From: CAYJPV01 sp964372095
GTDB taxonomy: Bacteria > Acidobacteriota > Vicinamibacteria > Vicinamibacterales > JAKQTR01
NCBI GenBank assembly: GCA_964372095.1
Contig: CAYJPV010000010.1
Location: 62,001-126,000 of the forward strand
DNA length: 64,000 nucleotides
Direction: 5' to 3'
A program made the translations under genes and the position numbers. Shown here in pieces: positions 1 to 7,815 of the stretch. Under the pieces are notes generated by a model. It had not been told where the DNA came from, searched no databases, and saw only the letters and a list, made by a program, of their open reading frames with translations. Every line of letters starts with the position of its first letter. The first letter of the stretch is position 1.

Positions 1-591
1 CGTCTCGTCCATCGTCTGCAGGCCCTCGAGCCTGATGCCGGGGAAACGTTCGGGCGTGAACCCCGCATCCTTCAGCATGTAGTCGAAACGATCCCAGATG
101 ACGATGTTGCTCCTGGGGACCTTGTTGTCCACCAGCCACGTGATGACCGCGTCTGCCAGCTCCGGGCGCGTGTTGATCAGGGGCGGCCCGACGGGGTTGA
201 CCTTGATCCCGACCACGTCCGTGGGCTGGAAGAACAGGTCGAAGCTGGCCTTCATGTCTTTGCCGGTGAGCGTGCGGATGCCCCGCTCGAACATCTCGCC
301 GATGACCTTGCCGTCGAACTTCTCGTCGACGAAGGACCGCTTGTCCTTGACTTCCACGACCTTCCCCGGGAACGGGCCGGGCAGGGCGTGTTTGCCCTTC
401 GGGACCTTCGTGAAGTCGCCGATATTCGTCTCGGGCGTCGGCGGCGGCGTCCGTTCCTGGGCGCCAGGCACGGCCGGCACGCCGAGCACGATGCCGCCCG
501 CGACGGCGGAGGCAGCTCCGATTCTGACGAATTCCCGGCGGGTGACGTCCGTGGACGTCGGCATCGGCTGGTACGGCTGGCGCTTCTTCAT
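1..591 (-). CDS. DUF362-domain protein, Tat-exported (3' end cut by window edge)
   Basis: I read this frame directly from the complement. The ATG at 591-589 overlaps the TGA of the upstream Fe-S gene (ATGA, 591-588), so the two are probably translationally coupled. The visible 197 codons begin MKKRQPYQ. A twin-arginine-like signal follows (TRREFVRIGAASA at about residues 17-29, then a hydrophobic stretch ending VPGAQ). The conserved DUF362 core is recognisable (DVVGIKVNPVGPP, ELADAVITWLVD, NIVIWDR). DUF362 proteins are often found beside ferredoxin-like proteins and some carry Fe-S clusters themselves; their substrates are mostly unknown. The neighbouring polyferredoxin suggests a periplasmic redox role, which is inference. 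The C-terminus lies outside the window. Confidence 0.8.
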   Translation of the reverse strand, partial: MKKRQPYQPMPTSTDVTRREFVRIGAASAVAGGIVLGVPAVPGAQERTPPPTPETNIGDFTKVPKGKHALPGPFPGKVVEVKDKRSFVDEKFDGKVIGEMFERGIRTLTGKDMKASFDLFFQPTDVVGIKVNPVGPPLINTRPELADAVITWLVDNKVPRSNIVIWDRFDYMLKDAGFTPERFPGIRLEGLQTMDET

Positions 592-2303
592 GACGACCTC
601 TGGCGGGGCTGGTTTTCCTGGAGCAGGAACTGATTCGTTCGTGAGCGGGTTTCGCCTGCGCTGGTGACGTAGACGGCCGGGCTGCCTTTGATCGGGCACG
701 CGTACTCGCACGCTCCGCAGCCCGTGCAGCGTTTCGGATCGACATACGGCTGCTGGACGGTTTTTGTTCGCCCGGCGCTGTCGACCACCTCGGCGGATAC
801 CAGGTAGATGGCCTTGGGTGAGGTCGGGCACCACTCCTCGCAGACGATGCACTCGACGCCCATGCCCCAGGGGAGGCAGCGGCCGCGATCGTAGAACGCC
901 GTGCCGAGACGGATCGGGGACCTCGTCGGAGCCGATCCGTCTCGCTCCGCCGGAGCTGGCCCGGGGGAGCGGGTCAGCGAAGGCGAGCCCGTCTTCTCCG
1001 CCACGGTGAGCTCCCAGATCGCGCCCGTCGGGCAGACCTGTGAACACAGCACGCAGTTCGGCTCGCAGTATCCGATTCGCGGAACCAGGACGGGAGTCCA
1101 GAGCCCTTCGACGCCGCCTTCGAAGAGGGCCGGGTGCAGCGCGTTGTTCGGGCATACCTTCATGCAGTCGCCGCAGCGGATGCAGCGGTCCAGGAAGTGG
1201 GTTTCGTCAAGCGACCCCGGCGGGCGGATCAGGAACGTGCCCGCGGCCGTGTGCAGGCCCGGTCCCGATCGCATCAGCGGGACGGCCACCGCGCCGGCGG
1301 CCAGGCTCGTGAGCAGCGCGCGGCGCCTGAGTTCGGGAGTTTCGCGCGTGCGCGCGGCGGGTGGCGGCGTGGTGGCCCAGTGGAAACTGATGCCGCCGGT
1401 GGGGCAGTCGCTCACGCAATTCATGCACTGGTGGCATTCGGCCTTGCGCCACTGCGCACCAGGAATGGGGTCGTCGCCGCCCTGGCAATGCAGGAGGCAC
1501 CGCCGGCAGTCGTCGCACTTCTCTTCGTGTTTGCGCAACTGGACCAGCGACCAGCGCGAACACACGCCCAGCAGCGCGCCGAGCGGGCAGATCGCGCGGC
1601 ACCAGAAACGCGTGACCCGCGTGTTCAGTGCCAGCACGAAGACGAACAGGCCGCCGATCAAAAACGCCTGGTGGAAGTGCGGCTGCTTGAAGCTCAGGAT
1701 CGTCGCGTTCAGCACCACGCTCAGTCCGTTGACGACCGCATGGACCGGGGCCGCGGGCCACCCGTAAGCCGTATCCAGGCCCGCGCGGAGGGCCGCGTTG
1801 ACGGCCGGCAGAACCGCGATGGACATGGACCGCACCATGAACGACAGGGGATCCAGTGCCAGGCCGACGACCGACCCGAAGAGCGCGGCCACCAGCACGA
1901 TGGCGAGCACGTAATACTTGGCCGCCTGCCATCGTTTGTAGCGATTCGACTCGAGCAGCTTGACGCCGCGCTTTTTCTCGGACTTGAGACTTCCGAGGAA
2001 GTGATTCAGGGATCCCAGCGGACACATCCACCCGCAGAACGCGCGGCCGACCAGGATCGCGAGCAGCAGGAAGGGCAGGGCCCAGAGCAGGTTCCGGTAG
2101 AGCGTCCCGGTAGAGAGGGCCGTGGCGAGAGCCACCAGGGGATCGGCCTCGAGGAACCAGCCAACCGGCCACGGGATGCGCACGTCGAGGGAGGCCGAGC
2201 CAATCCGGCCCGGAAACTCGGTGCGGACGAGGAGAAACAGAAACAGGGCGAAGAACGACAGTTGAGACGTCAGGCGGAGGCGGCGAAGTGTCGATCCTCG
2301 CAT
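588..2303 (-). CDS. NapH/NapG-like polyferredoxin fusion, membrane-anchored
   Basis: 571 aa. The N-terminal half is a membrane module with several hydrophobic segments and the NapH-type cysteine patterns CGWMCPLG (C90, C94) and CRAICPLG, followed by two ferredoxin-like cysteine clusters (CDDCRRCLLHC, CHQCMNCVSDCP). A second RRR-plus-hydrophobic stretch (RRRALLTSLAAGAVAVPL) then leads into a NapG/MauM-like half with four more cysteine sets (CIRCGDCMKVCP, CVLCSQVCP, CIVCEEWCP, CTGCGACEYACP). It therefore reads as NapH and NapG joined in one chain, probably passing electrons from the quinol pool to a periplasmic acceptor. No nitrate reductase gene is visible. It overlaps the downstream DUF362 gene by 4 bp, which makes that protein the likeliest partner. 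Confidence 0.85.
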   Translation of the reverse strand: MRGSTLRRLRLTSQLSFFALFLFLLVRTEFPGRIGSASLDVRIPWPVGWFLEADPLVALATALSTGTLYRNLLWALPFLLLAILVGRAFCGWMCPLGSLNHFLGSLKSEKKRGVKLLESNRYKRWQAAKYYVLAIVLVAALFGSVVGLALDPLSFMVRSMSIAVLPAVNAALRAGLDTAYGWPAAPVHAVVNGLSVVLNATILSFKQPHFHQAFLIGGLFVFVLALNTRVTRFWCRAICPLGALLGVCSRWSLVQLRKHEEKCDDCRRCLLHCQGGDDPIPGAQWRKAECHQCMNCVSDCPTGGISFHWATTPPPAARTRETPELRRRALLTSLAAGAVAVPLMRSGPGLHTAAGTFLIRPPGSLDETHFLDRCIRCGDCMKVCPNNALHPALFEGGVEGLWTPVLVPRIGYCEPNCVLCSQVCPTGAIWELTVAEKTGSPSLTRSPGPAPAERDGSAPTRSPIRLGTAFYDRGRCLPWGMGVECIVCEEWCPTSPKAIYLVSAEVVDSAGRTKTVQQPYVDPKRCTGCGACEYACPIKGSPAVYVTSAGETRSRTNQFLLQENQPRQRSS

Positions 2304-2474
2304 ACAGGTACCACGCAGGGGGACAGGACGGGAGCGGCTCGCTGGCGGGAATGCCGGCCAACTCCTGGCGGAAGAGTCGGCCTATGATAACGCAGCCGCG
2401 GCCCCCAGTTCATGCCGACCTGCCTCACTGCCGATTAGACCCCGAGATGCCTTCGTTGGACGGCGGAGGAGTGT

Positions 2475-3788
2475 ATGAAGACCTTGATTGTGGACGACAG
2501 TTCGACCATCCGCACCATGCTCCGCCGGGCGGTGGACGAGTTTCCTCCGGCCGACATCGTCGAAGCCGTGAACGGGCTGGAAGCATTGGACGCGATTGCG
2601 CGTCAGCGTTTCGACCTGGTGATCCTCGACATCAACATGCCGGTCATGGATGGCCTCGAGGCCCTCGAGGCCATCAGATCGTCGCCGGAGTACAAGACGT
2701 TGCCCGTCGTCGTGCTGACGAGCGAGAAGGGCGACGCGGTGGTGCGCCGGCTCGTCGAACTCGGCATCACGGACTACCTGTCCAAGCCCCTGTCTCGGGA
2801 TACGCTGGCTGAGCGACTGGCCCGCATCATCGGGCGCCTGCGGGCGCCGGCGGCCCACCGGGCGGCGCACGACGGCCACGCCCATCGCGTGCTCGTCGTC
2901 GAGCAGGATCCCGACCGCCGGCACTTCATCGTCACCGTCCTCGCGCCGCACTTCGATGTCACGGCGGCCGACTCGTCGGCCGCGGCGTTGAGGACGTGCA
3001 TGGATCCGAAGACCAGTCCCTTCGAAACCGTACTCGTAGGAGAACAGGTCGGGCTGCCGCTGGTTGACCGCTTTCTGCCCAAGCTGCGGTCGTTGCCAAC
3101 CGCGTCTGGAGCGCTTGTGCTGGGGTTCCATACCCGCGCCAAGGCGTTTGAAGGTGCGGGGCTGTTCGATGACATCGTGGAGTGGGCGTACCTGCCCGAG
3201 GTGTTTCTGGCGCGTTTCCAGCGGGCGGCCACTGGCGCGACCGTGCATCTGACAGGCTTGCCCGCTTTCCGCACGAGTATCGAGCGCGACACCGTGGCTG
3301 CCACCGAGCAGTTGTTTGGCCTGATGCTGTCCTCCGAAGTGATGACGGTGCCGCACGGGCAGGCTCCGCTGCATCGGTGGCCCGGCACAGGTGTCCACGC
3401 GCAGATCGACCTGCGCACGTCGGAGGGGACCGTGATCTCGGTGTTGTTCCGGGCCGACTGTGATTCGGCGCGGGCCATCACGTCCCACCTGATCGGCGCG
3501 AATCCCGCTGACGTGCATCAGGACGATGTCGTCGCGACCGCCGCTGAGTTCATCAACATCATCGTCGGACGGTTGAGGAACCGTCTGGTCGAGGCCGGCA
3601 TCCAGACGCAGATGCAGCTGCCCCGGACGTGGGTCGGCGAGAACACCGGGTCGATGGCGGTCCCGGACGTGACGCTGGAATTCGATTCGCACCGGCTGGG
3701 CGTGTCGGTGGGGCTGTTGCTGCTCCTTGGCAACGCACAGGTTCCCGAGGCCGACCATCCCGTTCCGGTCGGCGGCACGCCGGCGTAA
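2475..3788 (+). CDS. Response regulator with receiver, degenerate receiver and CheX-like domain
   Basis: 437 aa, divergent from the Fe-S operon. Residues 1-120 form a canonical CheY-like receiver: VDDS at the N-terminus, phosphoacceptor D52 in LDINMPVMDG, and a conserved Lys in YLSKPLS. Residues about 138-265 look like a second receiver (HRVLVVEQDPDRRHF) with no acceptor Asp: the equivalent strand reads VLVGEQVG. The last ~170 residues resemble CheX/CheC phosphatase-like domains, with the E-x2-N signature in AAEFINIIVGRLRNRL. CheX-type domains dephosphorylate CheY-P, so the protein may be a self-resetting or partner-resetting signalling node. No kinase or chemotaxis gene lies nearby. An ATG with gaggagtg just upstream supports the start. 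Confidence 0.8.
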   Translation: MKTLIVDDSSTIRTMLRRAVDEFPPADIVEAVNGLEALDAIARQRFDLVILDINMPVMDGLEALEAIRSSPEYKTLPVVVLTSEKGDAVVRRLVELGITDYLSKPLSRDTLAERLARIIGRLRAPAAHRAAHDGHAHRVLVVEQDPDRRHFIVTVLAPHFDVTAADSSAAALRTCMDPKTSPFETVLVGEQVGLPLVDRFLPKLRSLPTASGALVLGFHTRAKAFEGAGLFDDIVEWAYLPEVFLARFQRAATGATVHLTGLPAFRTSIERDTVAATEQLFGLMLSSEVMTVPHGQAPLHRWPGTGVHAQIDLRTSEGTVISVLFRADCDSARAITSHLIGANPADVHQDDVVATAAEFINIIVGRLRNRLVEAGIQTQMQLPRTWVGENTGSMAVPDVTLEFDSHRLGVSVGLLLLLGNAQVPEADHPVPVGGTPA

Positions 3789-3807
3789 GGACCCTGACCG
3801 GCGTGCC
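3774..3807. terminator. Hairpin between convergent genes
   Basis: A perfect 10-bp stem (GGCACGCCGG at 3774-3783 paired with CCGGCGTGCC at 3798-3807) spans the stop codon of the receiver gene and the gap to the convergent DUF362 gene. There is no U-tract, so intrinsic termination is a guess; it could serve both strands. Confidence 0.45.
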
Positions 3808-3817
3808 ACGGCGCGGG

Positions 3818-4813
3818 TCACACTTCGATAATGCTCGTGCGGAGGGCCGCGAAGTCCGCGCGGCCGATACCGCGTGCCTCGGCCAGACGCAGGAACCGCA
3901 GGCGCGGCACGTCGAGATCCCACCAGGCCTTCGCGGCGTAGGCGTCCACCGCCACTGGGTCCACGCACGCGATCACCGTGTTCTTCTGCTCCACGTCGTC
4001 CACGCTGCCGCCGGTCGGGCCGCTGCGCATGAGGACGCGGTAGGCGTCGAGGACCGTGAGCGTGGGTTTGGCGAAGGCCGAGAGGTCTGCGATGCTCTCG
4101 TGAATCCGCTGGTGCAGCCGGTTGCGGTCGCCGCCGATGAGGCCGTACCAGTTCTTCATGCCAAGCGTGACGCCCGTCAGGCTGTGGTGTTTCGCGATCG
4201 GCATGTTGATGAGCTTGTCGGCGTCGAGGAACGGTGCGAGCACCGGCCATTCACCGAGCGTATCGCCCTTCAGGTCCACGGTGGTGAAGAAGCGCGGCTG
4301 CGGAAGGACGACTTCCGCGCCGGCAGCCCGTGCGGCGGCCGCGATGCCGCTCCGGTCGAAGCAGGCTTCAGCGTCGTTGCAGGTGACGTCCGTGACGATG
4401 ACCGACCGCGCGCCGGCTGCGAGGCAGAGGCGGACCATTTCCGCGACCGCGTCCGGGTTGGTCGTGGCGGCTTGTTCGGGCAGGCGATCCCAGGCGACGT
4501 TGGGCTTGATGACGACGGTGTCGCCGCGCGAGATGAAGCGTGCCATCCCCCCCATGGCATCGATGGCGCGCCCGACCAGGGCGGTCGGTGAGGCCGTGGC
4601 GCCTTGGGCGACAACCATCTCGGGGAGGTCGGGGCGGTCTGCGACCCGGTGGTCGCGATCGACCTGCCGCGCGGCCCCTTCGTGCGGGCGCCGGCTGCGT
4701 GCCGCCAGGTAGCCGCCGAGTCCCAGCGTGGCGGCGCTCACGCTGCCGAGGCGCAGCACGCGCAGCAGAAACGCGCGGCGGTCGTTGGACGGGGCCGGAA
4801 CGGGCATCGACAC
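3818..4813 (-). CDS. DUF362-domain protein, exported
   Basis: 331 aa. The N-terminus (DRRAFLLRVLRLGSVSAATLG) is a Tat-like signal followed by a hydrophobic segment. DUF362 motifs are clear: DTVVIKPNVAWDRLP, NPDAVAEMVRLC, SVIVTDVTCND, and a C-terminal DPVAVDAYAAKAWW. This is the second DUF362 gene within 5 kb, and it differs clearly from the one at the left edge. Function is unknown; some family members are cluster-binding or oxidoreductase-associated. The start at 4813 puts the signal peptide at the true N-terminus. Confidence 0.8.
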   Translation of the reverse strand: MSMPVPAPSNDRRAFLLRVLRLGSVSAATLGLGGYLAARSRRPHEGAARQVDRDHRVADRPDLPEMVVAQGATASPTALVGRAIDAMGGMARFISRGDTVVIKPNVAWDRLPEQAATTNPDAVAEMVRLCLAAGARSVIVTDVTCNDAEACFDRSGIAAAARAAGAEVVLPQPRFFTTVDLKGDTLGEWPVLAPFLDADKLINMPIAKHHSLTGVTLGMKNWYGLIGGDRNRLHQRIHESIADLSAFAKPTLTVLDAYRVLMRSGPTGGSVDDVEQKNTVIACVDPVAVDAYAAKAWWDLDVPRLRFLRLAEARGIGRADFAALRTSIIEV

Positions 4814-4845
4814 TCTCCTCGGACGCCATCATAACGCGCCCGCCC

Positions 4846-4881
4846 GAAAAAGGGGCCAGGCCCCTTTTGCATTTGACCTAA
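4846..4881 (-). repeat. REP palindrome copy 1 (inverted, upstream of the RAYT gene)
   Basis: Core GGGGCCAGGCCCC with A and T flanks, then a tail that on the minus strand reads TTAGGTCAAATGC. It is the mirror of the copy at 5528-5562, so the two form an inverted pair around the RAYT gene. Seven copies occur in the window. Confidence 0.85.
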
Positions 4882-4934
4882 TCCCGTACGGCACCGCATT
4901 TGCCCCGGCTCAAACCCGGGAGGTGACACAACGG

Positions 4935-5531
4935 ATGCCACGACCGAGACGTATCTTGCCTGTGGGCTGGGCGGTTCACATCGTCAATCGCGGAGTCGAA
5001 CGGAGGCCCATCTTCCTCCAACGTTCTGACTACATTGCCTTTGCGGGCTCATTGGCCGACGCTGCGCGCCGTTTCGCGGTTGACCTCGATGGGTACTGCT
5101 GCCTGACCACTCACTTTCACCTGGTGGTGCGCCAGCGCGAACCGTACGCAATTGTTTCGTACCTGCACCGCATCTCCACGTTGAGCGCAATGCGACTTCG
5201 GGAAGGTACAGGAACCGTCGGTTTCGGGCACGTGTATCAGCGGCGTTATTGGAGCCAGGTCCTCGCGGATGCCGAACAGTACGTGGCAACGCTCCGCTAC
5301 GTGGAAGATAACGCACGTCGTGCCGGACTTGTGTCCAGAGCCGAGCACTGGGAGTGGGGCAGCCTGTGGGAGCGAGTCACGGCAGGGCGGAGGCTGCTGA
5401 CTCCCCCGGCGGTCAGCTTGCCGCCCGACTGGGTTTCGCTGGTGAACAAGGAACAGCCACCCGACGTCCTCGAGGCGATCCGCCGGCCAGCGAAGCGCGG
5501 GCGTCCGCGGGCCGCCTCCAGCCCGGTTTAG
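4935..5531 (+). CDS. REP-associated tyrosine transposase (RAYT, Y1 family)
   Basis: 198 aa from the ATG at 4935, preceded by GGGAGGTGA at 4918-4926. Longer upstream readings have no support. Y1-transposase features are present: the HUH-type metal-binding triad HFH at residues 60-62 (THFHLVV), and the usual catalytic tyrosine position in RYVEDNARRAGLV (Y122), where most RAYTs have N-P-V-R-A-G. RAYTs are domesticated relatives of IS200/IS605 transposases that nick and join single-stranded DNA at REP hairpins. Here the gene is bracketed by inverted REP copies, and its TAG stop (5529-5531) lies inside the downstream REP. The intact frame and conserved catalytic residues suggest it is functional. 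Confidence 0.88.
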   Translation: MPRPRRILPVGWAVHIVNRGVERRPIFLQRSDYIAFAGSLADAARRFAVDLDGYCCLTTHFHLVVRQREPYAIVSYLHRISTLSAMRLREGTGTVGFGHVYQRRYWSQVLADAEQYVATLRYVEDNARRAGLVSRAEHWEWGSLWERVTAGRRLLTPPAVSLPPDWVSLVNKEQPPDVLEAIRRPAKRGRPRAASSPV

Positions 5532-5562
5532 GGCAAATGCAAAAGGGGCCTGGCCCCTTTTC
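5528..5562 (+). repeat. REP palindrome copy 2 (downstream of the RAYT gene)
   Basis: TTAGGGCAAATGC followed by the GGGGCC-T-GGCCCC palindrome with A and T flanks. The RAYT stop codon falls in its first bases. On the other strand the sulfatase TAG stop (5564-5562) touches its far end, so the repeat separates two convergent TAG stops. Confidence 0.88.
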
Positions 5563-6944
5563 TACCTGACGATGGTCTGCGACGCGTGCACGAGACGTTC
5601 CCGCATCGTCCTGACCACGTCGGGATTGGCGGCGGCGACGTCGAAACGTTCGTAGGGATCGTTTACCATGTCGTACAACTGCGGCACGGCGGGGGTGCCG
5701 GCCGCCGGGGGCACCAGCCTGATCTTCCACCGTGCGTCGCGCAGCCCCTCCAGTCGCCCGTCACTGAAGTAGACGTAGTCGGTCCGTGGTGAGGCTGCTG
5801 CCGCGCCAGACGCCGCCCCGGCCGTCAGCAGCGGGAGCAGATCGTGCGAGTCCATCGGGCGGTCCGCCGGCAGCGCCACGCCCGCGGCCTGCGCGACGGT
5901 CGCATAAACGTCCATCGTTGCCACCATCGCGGAACTGGATTGACCGGCCGGGATGCGCCCGGGCCACGTGGCAATCATGGGCACCCGGACGCCGCCCTCC
6001 CATGTCGATCCCTTCGACCCGCGGAACGGCCCCGCCGACCCCGCGTCGGTTGCACGGACAGCCTCGATAGGCAGCATGCGCGGCGGCATTTCGGCCCAGG
6101 GGCCGTTGTCGCTCGTGAAGATCACCAGCGTATTCCGGTCGATGCCGCGCTCCCTAATCGCGTCGAGCAGGCGTCCTGTCTCAGCGTCCAGTTCTTCGAT
6201 CGTGTCGCCGTACCGGCCACCCGCCGACCTCCCGGTGAACGCCGGCGAGGCACCGATGGGGACGTGCGGCATCGAGTAGGCGAGATAGAGGAAGAACGGC
6301 CGCTCCCGCCGCGTGCGTACCACCCGGATCGCTTCGTCCACGTAATGCCGGGTGAGGGTGTGCATGTCCACGTCGCCGGGCAATTCCGCCGTGCCGCGCA
6401 CCAGGCGCCGCGGTTTGGTGGTCTGGACCCACGGCGGGATCATGTCGTTGCTGTATAACAGCCCGAAGTAGTCGTCGAACCCGTGATCAGTGGGCAGGAA
6501 TCCAGGCCGATCACCAAGGTGCCACTTGCCGACCATGGCAGTGTCGTACCCCGCCCCTTTCAGGAGTTCGGCCACTGTCACTTCAGCCGCCGGCAGACCG
6601 GTCTTCGCGTCGGGCATCAGGACCGAGTTGAGCCCGGACCGCCTGGGATACCGGCCGGTCAGCAAAGCGGCGCGGGATGGCGAACAGGACGGCGCCGCAT
6701 ACACCGTCGTCAGGCGGACGCCCTCCGCCGCCAGCCGATCGAGGCGCGGCGTCCGAATGCTGGGGTGGCCATACGCGCTCAGGTCGCCATAGCCCAGGTC
6801 GTCTGCCAATATGACGACGATGTTGGGACGGTCCGGCGTCGAGGCTGGCGTCTGGGCATAACCGGCGACCGCGAGGACGGACACACAGGCAGTGAGCAGG
6901 CAAACAGTGCTTTGGCGTGACGGGCGTATCCCCATGGCGGCCAT
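5562..6944 (-). CDS. Secreted arylsulfatase-like sulfatase
   Basis: 460 aa from the ATG at 6944; in-frame sequence upstream of that is intergenic and contains a REP. A signal peptide (about 1-31) precedes PNIVVILADDLGYGD, the metal-binding Asp pair of type I sulfatases. The CSPSR motif (C87) is the formylglycine site, followed by the usual ALLTGRYP. Further active-site signatures are MVGKWHLGD, SDNGPW and GSKGSTWEGGVRVP. It should act in the periplasm or outside the cell after Cys-to-formylglycine maturation. The sulfated substrate cannot be told from sequence, and no maturase gene is in the window. Confidence 0.9.
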   Translation of the reverse strand: MAAMGIRPSRQSTVCLLTACVSVLAVAGYAQTPASTPDRPNIVVILADDLGYGDLSAYGHPSIRTPRLDRLAAEGVRLTTVYAAPSCSPSRAALLTGRYPRRSGLNSVLMPDAKTGLPAAEVTVAELLKGAGYDTAMVGKWHLGDRPGFLPTDHGFDDYFGLLYSNDMIPPWVQTTKPRRLVRGTAELPGDVDMHTLTRHYVDEAIRVVRTRRERPFFLYLAYSMPHVPIGASPAFTGRSAGGRYGDTIEELDAETGRLLDAIRERGIDRNTLVIFTSDNGPWAEMPPRMLPIEAVRATDAGSAGPFRGSKGSTWEGGVRVPMIATWPGRIPAGQSSSAMVATMDVYATVAQAAGVALPADRPMDSHDLLPLLTAGAASGAAAASPRTDYVYFSDGRLEGLRDARWKIRLVPPAAGTPAVPQLYDMVNDPYERFDVAAANPDVVRTMRERLVHASQTIVR

Positions 6945-6970
6945 ACTAACCCGAACCGTCGGCCCCAGAA

Positions 6971-7006
6971 TTAGGGCAAATGCAAAAGGGGCCTGGCCCC
7001 TTTTTC
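6971..7006 (+). repeat. REP palindrome copy 3
   Basis: TTAGGGCAAATGC followed by the same GGGGCC-T-GGCCCC palindrome, in the same orientation as copy 2. It lies 27 bp upstream of the sulfatase start, so the sulfatase is bracketed by direct REP copies. Confidence 0.87.
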
Positions 7007-7200
7007 CGAACCGGGGTGGGCCGGGGGGCCGGGGCGGGTTCGGGGTATGATGCGCGCGGCGCGCTCCCGACCGACGGGGCGGACGATGGTGCCAAGGTGG
7101 CGGAGGAGGGGAGCGGAGATGGGCGGGAGGCGCCACCGGCCCAGGGCGGCGTCTCCGGGCGTGCGGACGGGTCCTCGTGGTAGGCTGGGCGTCGGCACCC

Positions 7201-7815
7201 ATGACGACCACGCTCACGCCCGCTGGTGTTCGCGCCCTGATCCCGGTTCCAGACGACGAGCTGACCCCGCTGCCGTCGCTGTTCGTGCACCCCAGCCGGG
7301 TCCACGGCCAGGCGCATGTCGGGCGTGTGCTGGTGCACGCATTCCACCTTGTGGCGGCGACCGGATGCCCGGAAGAAGCCGCCCGGCTGTGGGCGGCGGT
7401 TTATCTGCACGACATCGCCCGTGAGCACGACGGGCGCTGCGCCCGCCACGGCGCAGACGCGTGGGCGCGGCTCGCGCAGCTCCCGGACGTGCGGGCGCTC
7501 TTCGCCCGCGGCGGCGTGGTCGAGGCCGACTATCCGGCAATCGCCTTCGCGGTGAGCATCCACTGCTCGGGGGAGCCGGCTGCGTCGGATGACTACTACC
7601 GCCTGGCCGCGCTCCTCAAGGACGCTGACGGCCTCGACCGTGTTCGCCTGAATGACCTGAAGGTGCGGATGCTGCGCCACGCCGAAGCACGGGCGTTGGT
7701 GCCGTTCGCGCAGCGCCTCTACGATCGCACCGCAGGCGTGGTGCACACGGGTCCGGACTGCTTCGCGCAGCTGTGGGCGGCTGCCGAGCGGGCCGGCGAG
7801 ACGATCCCCTCATGA
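7201..7815 (+). CDS. HD-domain phosphohydrolase-like protein
   Basis: 204 aa from the ATG at 7201; a GTG at 7177 in the same frame is possible but adds a poor N-terminus. The HD-superfamily metal ligands are visible: HGQAHVGRV (first His), VYLHDIAREHDG (the HD doublet) and a later Asp in LLKDADGLDRVRL. Members usually hydrolyse phosphate esters such as nucleotides. The distal part lacks a second recognised domain. It overlaps the next gene by 4 bp (ATGA at 7812-7815). Confidence 0.75.
   Translation: MTTTLTPAGVRALIPVPDDELTPLPSLFVHPSRVHGQAHVGRVLVHAFHLVAATGCPEEAARLWAAVYLHDIAREHDGRCARHGADAWARLAQLPDVRALFARGGVVEADYPAIAFAVSIHCSGEPAASDDYYRLAALLKDADGLDRVRLNDLKVRMLRHAEARALVPFAQRLYDRTAGVVHTGPDCFAQLWAAAERAGETIPS

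Noticed and set aside
2382..4250. 622-codon minus-strand open frame
   Set aside because: It covers the receiver-CheX gene and part of a DUF362 gene, both with clear domains. The product is Arg/Gly/His-rich with no motif.
4728..4934. Longer start for the RAYT gene
   Set aside because: The extra N-terminus would translate the upstream REP and part of the antisense DUF362 gene. The ATG at 4935 has a good ribosome site and matches the family start.
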